The position numbers and the translations under genes were made by a program. The notes beneath the pieces are model-generated. The model had not been told where the DNA came from. It saw nothing but the letters and a program-made list of their open reading frames with translations, and did not search any database. Below, one piece after another: positions 1 through 5,793 of a stretch of DNA of 12,275 nt. Position 1 is the stretch's first letter; every line of letters begins with the position of its first letter. This stretch comes from an uncultured Ruminococcus sp. (GTDB lineage Bacteria; Bacillota; Clostridia; Oscillospirales; Acutalibacteraceae), in contig CACXDV010000237.1 in assembly GCA_902766585.1 (NCBI GenBank), positions 1 through 12,275 on the forward strand. The letters are read 5' to 3'.

Positions 1-920
1 CATACGGAAATATTAAGACAAAAGCAACAGGTACCGCCATCATTACGGCTTATGCATTCAATAATGTATCTGCCTCCTGTACTGTAACCATAAAGAATGC
101 TCCCTCCTCCGTCTCTATAAAGCCAAAGCAGATGACACTCACCAAAGGAAGCTCCGATAAAATATCATATATACTCCCGACAGACTCCGCATCTTATAAA
201 ATGAGCTTTTCTTCAACCGATACATCAGTCTGCACAGTAGATCAGAACGGAACTGTAAAAGCAGTCAGCGCCGGAACGGCAGATATCATTGTTTCGACCT
301 TTAACGAAAAAACCGCTAAATGCTCTGTAACTGTATCGGGCGGTTCTCTTATGGAAACTATCAAACCTATCTGCCAGCACCCTGAGCTTCCGACAGGCTG
401 TGAAATAACTGCTTTGACAACAGTACTGAACTATTACGGCTACAATGTTACCAAGGAAGAGATTTCAGATTATTATCTCGAAAAGGGTAATGCATGGGAA
501 ACGGATTTCCATGAAAAATTTGCCGGCGATCCGCGAAGCGTTTATTCCTACGGCTGTTATTCCCCCGTTATCGTTGAAACAGCAAACAAATACCTCAAGG
601 AAAAAAATTCAAGCCTCAGAGCAACCGAATTAAAGAATGTTGAGTTTGAAAAGCTTTTTGAGTATACGGACAATGATATTCCCGTAATCATATGGACGAC
701 CATGGATCTTAATCCAGGCTACTATTCAGCAACATGGACCTGTACAAACGGCAAAACCGTTACATGGTACGCTAACGAACACTGTATGGTACTTGTCGGC
801 CACAGCGGTGAAAAGGTCTTTGTATGCGATCCTACCTACGGAACTCTTACAGGATACGATGCAGCGCTCTTTAAAACAAGATACAACGAGCTTTTTAAAC
901 AGGCAGTCATAATCAAATAA
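1..920 (+). CDS. Secreted Big2 / C39-like cysteine peptidase, 5' partial
   Basis: The frame is open to the left edge (first full codon at 3), giving 305 residues; the true start lies outside the window and the ATG at 132 is internal. Counting from the codon at 3, residues 1-31 are the end of one Big2 Ig-like domain and about 35-113 a second one (ending in the Big2-typical AKCSVTV strand). About 120-305 form a C39-like peptidase domain (Peptidase_C39_2 type). The motif ELPTGCEITALTTVLNYYG carries the likely nucleophile Cys133; His260 in EHCMVLVGH and Asp276 in VCDPTYG fit the rest of the catalytic set. Big2 domains are extracellular in this group, so the protein is probably secreted or surface-attached and its substrate is unknown. 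A signal peptide cannot be seen because the 5' end is missing. Stop TAA at 918-920 is followed by a terminator. The peptidase call is by motif; activity is inferred. Confidence 0.85.
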   Translation, partial: YGNIKTKATGTAIITAYAFNNVSASCTVTIKNAPSSVSIKPKQMTLTKGSSDKISYILPTDSASYKMSFSSTDTSVCTVDQNGTVKAVSAGTADIIVSTFNEKTAKCSVTVSGGSLMETIKPICQHPELPTGCEITALTTVLNYYGYNVTKEEISDYYLEKGNAWETDFHEKFAGDPRSVYSYGCYSPVIVETANKYLKEKNSSLRATELKNVEFEKLFEYTDNDIPVIIWTTMDLNPGYYSATWTCTNGKTVTWYANEHCMVLVGHSGEKVFVCDPTYGTLTGYDAALFKTRYNELFKQAVIIK

Positions 921-935
921 TATCATTCTCTCAGG

Positions 936-974
936 GTGACGGCATTTTTAAGGATAAGTGCCGTCACTTTTTTT
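936..974 (+). terminator. Intrinsic terminator of the Big2/peptidase gene
   Basis: GTGACGGCA (936-944) pairs perfectly with TGCCGTCAC (959-967) across a 14-nt loop. Seven T follow (968-974). It begins 16 bases after the stop codon of the upstream gene. Confidence 0.88.
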
Positions 975-975
975 C

Positions 976-1024
976 AATTAATAATAAAATGCCGAAGAGC
1001 TCCGCCGCAAATGCGGCAGAGCTC
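976..1024 (-). terminator. Probable terminator of the APH-fold kinase gene
   Basis: On the minus strand GAGCTC-T-GCCGC (1024-1013) pairs with GCGGC-C-GAGCTC (1008-997) around a 4-nt ATTT loop, with one mismatch in the stem. The bases after it are T-rich (CATTTTATTATTAATT) and not a pure T run. It lies 27 bases past the kinase stop codon and back to back with the plus-strand terminator at 936-974, so the two convergent genes are separated by paired terminators. Confidence 0.65.
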
Positions 1025-1050
1025 CCCGGAACATTCGGAGGTTATACAAA

Positions 1051-1794
1051 TTACTGATAATCTACTACATCAACCCAGCCCTTAAGGAATTCCTCTTCGC
1101 CGGAGATCCTCTTGACAAGCTGTGAAGCGGCAACGATAGGAAGCCACTGCTGTACATACTGCTTTGCTGTATCACTCTTTCTGCAGAACATATCAAGATA
1201 CATATCAGCAAGCTTTTTGTCCTTGAGCGCAAACAAGAGATAAGTACGGGCTGCATCAGCGGATGCATTTCCCTGTGTTGCGTGTGACCAGTCAATGATA
1301 TGAGGATTGCCGTCCTTATCAATAATGACATTGGAGGGATTAAAATCTCCATGGCAAAGCTTATTATGCTTCGGCATACTGTCAAGACGGGTATGAAGCT
1401 CATATCTTATAGTAGCGTCTATCTGTCCGCCGAGTGAAGATATCTTGCGGTTCATTTTGTCCTTAAGCTTATTGAGAAGCGGTGCCTTCTTTGACTGAAC
1501 CTTAAGCTGAAGGTCTACAAAATCATTCATGTACTTTTCAATATTGTCGGGATCCTCTTCCATGATCTGCTCAAGCGTCTTGCCCTCAACATAATCCATA
1601 GTGATAGCCCATTTGCCGTCTATAACGGATACTGCGCGCAAAGCAGGTATCGGAAGTCCTGTTTCCTCAACACGAGCCTGATTCAGTGCCTCATTAAGTA
1701 TATCGGATTTCGGGAACTTCTCCGAAAACTCCTTGATAACAACGTCACCGTTTCTATAAATAACCTTTTCTTTTCTTGTTGCTATAACATCCAT
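1051..1794 (-). CDS. APH-family (aminoglycoside phosphotransferase fold) kinase
   Basis: 247 residues from the ATG at 1794. An in-frame GTG at 1803 overlaps the Shine-Dalgarno AAGGGAG (1809-1803), which sits 8 bases before the ATG, so the ATG is the better start. Numbered from that ATG, the N-lobe has a VVIKEF lysine at about residue 21. The C-lobe has the Brenner catalytic motif HGDFNPSN at about 148-155, with Asp150 as base and Asn155 for metal, and HIIDW at about 165-169, whose Asp168 is the DFG-equivalent metal ligand. These are hallmarks of the phosphotransferase (APH) family, which phosphorylates small molecules with ATP; several uncharacterised paralogous subfamilies exist in gut anaerobes. 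No signal peptide or membrane segment is visible, so it should be cytosolic. The neighbours do not suggest a substrate, and there is no sign of an acquired resistance cassette. Fold assignment is strong; the substrate is unknown. Confidence 0.85.
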   Translation of the reverse strand: MDVIATRKEKVIYRNGDVVIKEFSEKFPKSDILNEALNQARVEETGLPIPALRAVSVIDGKWAITMDYVEGKTLEQIMEEDPDNIEKYMNDFVDLQLKVQSKKAPLLNKLKDKMNRKISSLGGQIDATIRYELHTRLDSMPKHNKLCHGDFNPSNVIIDKDGNPHIIDWSHATQGNASADAARTYLLFALKDKKLADMYLDMFCRKSDTAKQYVQQWLPIVAASQLVKRISGEEEFLKGWVDVVDYQ

Positions 1795-1850
1795 GTTACG
1801 CACTCCCTTCGCATAGTGGTAATATTTAACAGCGTTTAAAGCTTTGTTAT

Positions 1851-1879
1851 ATTATACAACATTATTTATATAAAGTATA
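1851..1879 (-). promoter_or_regulatory. Candidate promoter of the APH-fold kinase gene
   Basis: A perfect minus-strand TATAAT occupies 1856-1851, about 57 bases before the ATG. The -35 at 17-bp spacing (1879-1874, TATACT) is poor, so this rests on the -10 alone in a very AT-rich gap (1804-1991). I found no convincing terminator for mtaB in that gap. Confidence 0.4.
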
Positions 1880-1991
1880 GATGAATTATGTAATAATTTT
1901 TGTGATGTTTTTTAGTTAAATAGTCAAATTATATAAAAATATCGTATAATGAAATATATTTTTATTCATTCATATAATTAATAATTCTTTT

Positions 1992-3281
1992 TCAAACGAT
2001 TTCACCAAATACAGTGCCGTCATCTTCAACACGGCTTATCCTGACATTTACTATTTCATTGATAAGCTCATCCGCTGCTTCAACTAAAACAGGAGTATAA
2101 TTAGGCGTATATCCTTCAAGACATCCTTCCTTTGTGCGCGTTTCGATCAGAACGGGTTCTGTTCTGCCGATCTGTGATCTCAGAAATTCAAGCCTTTTTT
2201 CCTCTGCCGCCGCTGTCATCAGCCTTGCTCTCTCCTTTTTCACGTTTTCCGGAACCTGCTCCGATGCCCTGTCCGCAACAGTTCCCCTTCTGCGCGAATA
2301 CGGGAAAACATGGACCTTTGCAAAGCCCATGCTTCTGACAAATTCCAGAGAGCTTCTGAATTCCTCCTCGGTTTCACCCGGAAAACCTACCATAACATCT
2401 GTAGTAATTGCCGCATTATCAAATACTGACCTGATATTCCTGACTATCTCTGCATACTCATCCGGTGAATAATGGCGGTTCATGCGCTTAAGCGTTTCAG
2501 CACAGCCGCTTTGAAGGGACAAATGAAACTGCGGACAGAAATTCTTATATCCCGCAAAAGCCCTCAGCGTTTCCTCATCCATTGATTCAGGCTCAAGCGA
2601 ACCAAGACGTATCCTGACATTTCCAGCTTCACAGGCGGTAATTATGCCGTTTCTGAAGCTTTCTCCGATATCCTGTCCGTAGCATGAAAGATTTATTCCT
2701 ACCACAACTACTTCCTTATAGCCGTTTTCTTCAAAGGTCTTAATACTGCCCTTTATCTTATCTAAAGATGTGCTCCTAACTCTTCCGCGAGCATACGGAA
2801 TGATACAGTATGAACAGAACCTGTTGCAGCCGTCCTCGATCTTAAGGAATGCTCTTGTTCTGTCTGAAAAAGAGCTGACTGTGAGGACTTCATATTCATC
2901 ATGGCTTTCATACGGAGGTATAAAGGTTATCCTTCTGCGATTCTCAAAGTAATCATTCAGTACATTCAGGATATCCTCTCTTCTTTTATTTCCAAGTATT
3001 ATATCTGCCTCGGAAGCCCTTTTATCACCTTCGGGAAGCGTCTGAGCCATGCAGCCCGTAAGCACTATCACCGTTTCGGGCGTTTCTCTTCTTATTCTGT
3101 GCATGAGCCTTACAGCCTTTGATTCTCCGGATGATGTCACTGCACAGGAATTGATTATCGTGACATCAGCATACTCTCCGTCCGATGCAGCTTCATAGCC
3201 GTTCTTTATCAGAAGCTCCTGCATAGCCTCCGATTCATATTGATTTACCTTGCAGCCAAGTGTATATATTTTTATCTTCAT
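1992..3281 (-). CDS. mtaB: tRNA t6A37 methylthiotransferase MtaB
   Basis: 429 residues from the ATG at 3281. A GTG four codons upstream (3293) overlaps the GGAGAG ribosome binding site and is rejected as the start. The enzyme adds a methylthio group to N6-threonylcarbamoyladenosine at position 37 of ANN-decoding tRNAs, using S-adenosylmethionine and two iron-sulfur clusters. The N-terminal MTTase domain has its three cluster cysteines at Cys10 (TLGCKVNQYES), Cys46 (NSCAV) and Cys77 (LTGCMAQ). The radical-SAM triad is Cys152, Cys156 and Cys159 in GCNRFCSYCIIPYARGRVRS. The C-terminal TRAM RNA-binding domain covers about 372-429. The opening TLGCKVNQYES and the length fit MtaB better than MiaB or RimO. 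All key cysteines are present. It is cytosolic. The gene is divergent from the HPr-like gene across an inverted repeat that may regulate both. Confidence 0.95.
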   Translation of the reverse strand: MKIKIYTLGCKVNQYESEAMQELLIKNGYEAASDGEYADVTIINSCAVTSSGESKAVRLMHRIRRETPETVIVLTGCMAQTLPEGDKRASEADIILGNKRREDILNVLNDYFENRRRITFIPPYESHDEYEVLTVSSFSDRTRAFLKIEDGCNRFCSYCIIPYARGRVRSTSLDKIKGSIKTFEENGYKEVVVVGINLSCYGQDIGESFRNGIITACEAGNVRIRLGSLEPESMDEETLRAFAGYKNFCPQFHLSLQSGCAETLKRMNRHYSPDEYAEIVRNIRSVFDNAAITTDVMVGFPGETEEEFRSSLEFVRSMGFAKVHVFPYSRRRGTVADRASEQVPENVKKERARLMTAAAEEKRLEFLRSQIGRTEPVLIETRTKEGCLEGYTPNYTPVLVEAADELINEIVNVRISRVEDDGTVFGEIV

Positions 3282-3338
3282 TTTTCTCTCCACGTAATAT
3301 CCAAAAAATGTCGTTATTTGTTTGTATTTATCATAGAT

Positions 3339-3384
3339 TCAACCGAAAAATCGAAAATTGCAAAAAAAGCGTTTTTTCGGTTGA
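3339..3384. repeat. 12-bp perfect inverted repeat between mtaB and the HPr-like gene
   Basis: TCAACCGAAAAA (3339-3350) is mirrored exactly by TTTTTCGGTTGA (3373-3384); arm centres are 34 bp apart, about three helical turns. The right arm overlaps the -35 hexamer TTGACC of the plus-strand promoter. The left arm lies just upstream of a minus-strand TATGAT (3335-3330), a weak candidate -10 for mtaB. The placement suits a shared operator, or a DNA/RNA hairpin. No T run follows the outer stem on either strand, so it is not a standard terminator. Confidence 0.7.
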
Positions 3385-3409
3385 CCTTATATCAAAATAC
3401 TGATAAAAT
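3381..3409 (+). promoter_or_regulatory. Sigma-A type promoter of the HPr-like gene
   Basis: TTGACC (3381-3386), 17-bp spacer, TAAAAT (3404-3409), with an extended -10 TG at 3401-3402. The expected transcript start is near 3416, leaving about 60 bases of leader. The -35 is embedded in the right arm of the inverted repeat, so a protein bound there would be expected to block initiation. Confidence 0.75.
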
Positions 3410-3475
3410 GTAATAAAGAGAACATCAACAAACACTTTCAAGGTGTCCATTTACCGACAGGGAGGAATTATTTTT

Positions 3476-3721
3476 ATGTTTGAAGCAGAAGTATTATTCA
3501 ATGATCTCAGCGCTGTAAAATCCTTCGTTTCCGTTGCAACAAAATACGAAAAGATGCCGATAAACCTTATTTCTGATGTTTACACTATTGATGCCCATTC
3601 ACTTATGGGGATCATCAGTCTTGATATATCCAAGCCTATGACACTTCATGTCCCGGTTGACAATATCCCCGAATCCTTTTTTGACGATATAAAAAGGTAT
3701 CTCGCTCAGCCCTCTGTCTGA
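3476..3721 (+). CDS. HPr-like domain protein lacking the phospho-histidine
   Basis: 81 residues from the ATG at 3476, with GGAGG (3461-3465) 10 bases upstream; the GTG at 3443 lies before this ribosome binding site and is rejected. Length and sequence match the PTS phosphocarrier HPr: ATKYEKMPINL aligns with the HPr segment after helix 1, and DAHSLMGIISLDIS with its Ser-46 region (LKSIMGVMSLGIA in Bacillus). Ser42 corresponds to the regulatory Ser-46. The active-site segment normally reading GIHARPA is replaced by NDLSAVK; ungapped alignment puts Asp10 at the His-15 position, so phosphotransfer from enzyme I is not expected. It may be a regulatory HPr paralogue, comparable in logic to Crh, which also lost His-15 and kept Ser-46. 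The gene has its own promoter. Its last 16 bases overlap the 3' end of the convergent ABC-F gene. Fold call good, function inferred. Confidence 0.8.
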   Translation: MFEAEVLFNDLSAVKSFVSVATKYEKMPINLISDVYTIDAHSLMGIISLDISKPMTLHVPVDNIPESFFDDIKRYLAQPSV

Positions 3722-5631
3722 GCCTCAAGGGCAAGCTGTAAATTCTCCCATTCCTCATAAAGAGCTTCGAGTGCAGCTTCACCTGTGGAAATTGATGACG
3801 TGACCTCCATAAGCTTTTCATAATCAGCCGATACGGAAGGATCGTTAAGGCTTTCATTAAGACCTGAAAGCTTATTCTCCATTTCACTTATCTCGGCTTC
3901 AAGCTTTGTAAGCCTTGCCTTGTTTTTGCGCCGGAGAGCATCATTTTCCTTTTTCTTTTTATATTCCGACTGTTTTTCCCCTGTTTCGGCAGGGGATTTT
4001 TTTTGCGCCTTCAATGTATCGAACGGGCGGGCTTTTTTGAGATAATCCTCATATGTTCCCTCAAACACCTGTATTCCCTCGGGAGAAAGATAGAATATCT
4101 TATCCGCAAGGGCATTTATCAGATATCTGTCATGCGATACTATAACAAGTGTCCCCTCAAAGCTATCAAGCGCATCCTGTAATGCTTCACAGGAATTTAT
4201 ATCAAGGTGGTTTGTAGGCTCGTCAAGAAACAGAAGATTCGCTCCCCTGAGCATAAGTGTAGTGAGAAGTACCCTTGCCCTTTCACCGCCGCTGAGTGTA
4301 CTTAAGGGCTTGAATACATCCTCTCCCTTAAATAAAAAACGCGCAAGAGTGCTCCTTATCTGTGTATTCGTCATAGACGGAAAACGGTCGCTCATCTCCT
4401 CAAATACCGTCTTTTCGCTGTCCATGCCGGTCTGTATCTGATCGTAATAGCCCGTCTTTACTCCCTCTCCGAAGCGTATCCTGCCTGAATCCGCCTTATA
4501 GCTTCCGAGAAGTGTCTTGAGAAGCGAGGTCTTTCCGCATCCGTTCGGACCGAGTATAAATATCCTCTCGCCCCTGTGTATCTCAAAGGAAACATCCCTG
4601 AACAAGCGCTTTTCTCCAAAGGACAGAGAAAGCTCCTTAACATCAAGGACATCCTCTCCGCTCTGATTGCTTATACCAAGTCCGAAGCTGATACTGTCCG
4701 GAGCATTTTCCGGCTTGACAAGCCCCTCTTCAAGACGGTGTATCACCTTCATCTTGCTTTCTGCCGTACGGATATTCTTTTCCCTGTTCCAGCGTCGCTG
4801 CTGCTCGACAATGCCTTCAAGTCTCTCTATTTCCTTCATGGTATTGTCGTAATTTCTTTTCAGGCTCAGAAGATGCTCCTCCTTCTGCGGAAGAAATGCA
4901 CTGTAATTACCCTTATAGCGCTCCATGTGGTGATTTTCTATCTCGAAGGTACGATTTGTCGTCCTATCAAGAAAATATCTGTCATGCGAAATAACAATAA
5001 ACGAACAGCGTGATTCTATAAGATATTCTTCAAGCCACTCTACGCTCTGTGTATCAAGATGGTTTGTAGGCTCATCAAGCAAAAGCAGGCTTGCATCACA
5101 AAGAAGCAGCTTTGCAAGCTGCAGCTTTGCCCTCTGTCCTCCGCTGAGAGAGCTTATGGGCAGCTTCATTTCATTGTCATCAAAGCCAAGTCCCAACAGG
5201 GCGGAACGTGCCCTCGACCTGCAAGTAAGTCCTCCTCTTCTCACAAATTCATCATGCAGAAATGCCTGTCTTTCCACTTTGGCAGAAAGGTCATTTCCGG
5301 AGGAGGCTATTTCACCATTCAGTTCCTCAAGCTCCTTTTCCATTCCGATAAGCTCGGAAAAAACTGTCATAACCTCGTCATATGCACTGCGATCAAGATT
5401 GCGGCAGACGTGCTGCTCCATATACCCTATTGTTACATTTTTATTTACAACTACAGTGCCGTCTGTAGGATAGTATTCCCCTGTGAGAAGCTTGAACAAA
5501 GTAGTTTTTCCCGCTCCGTTCACTCCGATCAGTCCTACCCTGTCGCCCTCCTGTATCTCAAAGCTCATTCCGTCAAACAAAAGCTGTTCTCCGAATTCCA
5601 TTTTTAATCCTTGTACCGTTATTAGTGCCAT
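3706..5631 (-). CDS. ABC-F family ATPase (translation-associated, Uup/YdiF-like)
   Basis: 641 residues from the ATG at 5631, preceded by AGGAGAG at a normal distance. Two soluble ABC domains and no membrane segments. Domain 1: Walker A GVNGAGKT (36-43), signature LSGGQ (162-166), Walker B with DEPTNHLD (about 182-193), switch His216. The charged linker at about 245-310 is the ABC-F interdomain (P-site tRNA interaction) motif. Domain 2: Walker A GPNGCGKTS (361-369), signature LSGGE (446-450), second DEPTNHLD (470-477), switch His500. A Lys/Glu-rich linker (about 540-572) leads to a C-terminal coiled coil to about 632, as in Uup/YdiF-type members. ABC-F proteins act at the ribosomal E site to relieve stalling, and some protect against antibiotics; the sequence does not decide which applies here. 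It has its own promoter upstream. Residues 543-552 are encoded where a plus-strand terminator lies. Confidence 0.93.
   Translation of the reverse strand: MALITVQGLKMEFGEQLLFDGMSFEIQEGDRVGLIGVNGAGKTTLFKLLTGEYYPTDGTVVVNKNVTIGYMEQHVCRNLDRSAYDEVMTVFSELIGMEKELEELNGEIASSGNDLSAKVERQAFLHDEFVRRGGLTCRSRARSALLGLGFDDNEMKLPISSLSGGQRAKLQLAKLLLCDASLLLLDEPTNHLDTQSVEWLEEYLIESRCSFIVISHDRYFLDRTTNRTFEIENHHMERYKGNYSAFLPQKEEHLLSLKRNYDNTMKEIERLEGIVEQQRRWNREKNIRTAESKMKVIHRLEEGLVKPENAPDSISFGLGISNQSGEDVLDVKELSLSFGEKRLFRDVSFEIHRGERIFILGPNGCGKTSLLKTLLGSYKADSGRIRFGEGVKTGYYDQIQTGMDSEKTVFEEMSDRFPSMTNTQIRSTLARFLFKGEDVFKPLSTLSGGERARVLLTTLMLRGANLLFLDEPTNHLDINSCEALQDALDSFEGTLVIVSHDRYLINALADKIFYLSPEGIQVFEGTYEDYLKKARPFDTLKAQKKSPAETGEKQSEYKKKKENDALRRKNKARLTKLEAEISEMENKLSGLNESLNDPSVSADYEKLMEVTSSISTGEAALEALYEEWENLQLALEAQTEG
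3977..4004 (+). terminator. Plus-strand terminator embedded in the ABC-F gene
   Basis: TCCCCTG (3977-3983) pairs with CAGGGGA (3990-3996) around a 6-nt TTTCGG loop, followed directly by eight T (3997-4004). On the minus strand the hairpin is followed by A residues, so it should stop only plus-strand transcription. The only plus-strand gene it can serve is the HPr-like gene ending at 3721. That would give a 3' untranslated region of about 283 bases antisense to the ABC-F C-terminal coding region. In ABC-F the same bases encode part of a flexible linker (residues 543-552). Confidence 0.75.
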
Positions 5632-5680
5632 TATTTTCTCTCCTGATATCAGATCGCCGGTGTTTACGGCTGTCCTGCTT

Positions 5681-5709
5681 ATTATATCACCTTTTTAACG
5701 CTTTATCAA
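5681..5709 (-). promoter_or_regulatory. Promoter of the ABC-F gene
   Basis: On the minus strand TTGATA (5709-5704), a 17-bp spacer, and TATAAT (5686-5681), with an extended -10 TG one base before the hexamer. The expected transcript start is near 5674, about 43 bases before the ATG. It is one of the best promoter matches in the window. Confidence 0.85.
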
Positions 5710-5746
5710 TAACGAAGCCTGCTGTGCTGACGGAATTATTTTTTCC

Positions 5747-5783
5747 AAAAAAAATTACGCATCCTGATAACGGAATGCGTAAT
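5747..5783 (-). terminator. Intrinsic terminator of putP
   Basis: On the minus strand ATTACGCAT-T-CC (5783-5772) pairs with GGATGCGTAAT (5764-5754), an 11-bp stem with one bulged T, followed by at least seven T (5753-5747). It lies just after the putP stop and upstream of the ABC-F promoter, so the two minus-strand genes are separate units. Confidence 0.9.
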
Positions 5784-5793
5784 CCATTATTCT

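Noticed and set aside
132..134. ATG at 132 as start of the peptidase gene
   Set aside because: The frame is open and encodes Big2 sequence upstream to base 3, and no ribosome binding site precedes 132.
1795..1803. GTG start at 1803 for the kinase gene
   Set aside because: The GTG overlaps the Shine-Dalgarno that serves the ATG at 1794. The same reasoning removes GTG 3293 (mtaB), GTG 3443 (HPr-like) and TTG 8754 (LRR/Big2 gene).
1933..1965. ATAAAAATAT / ATATTTTTAT inverted repeat after mtaB
   Set aside because: The stem contains only A and T, so it would be too weak for a terminator, and such matches are common in AT-rich DNA.
5059..5607. 182-codon plus-strand open frame antisense to the ABC-F gene (also 4576-5013)
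   Set aside because: The minus-strand ABC-F protein has intact Walker and signature motifs across the same bases; the plus-strand translations show no recognisable domain.
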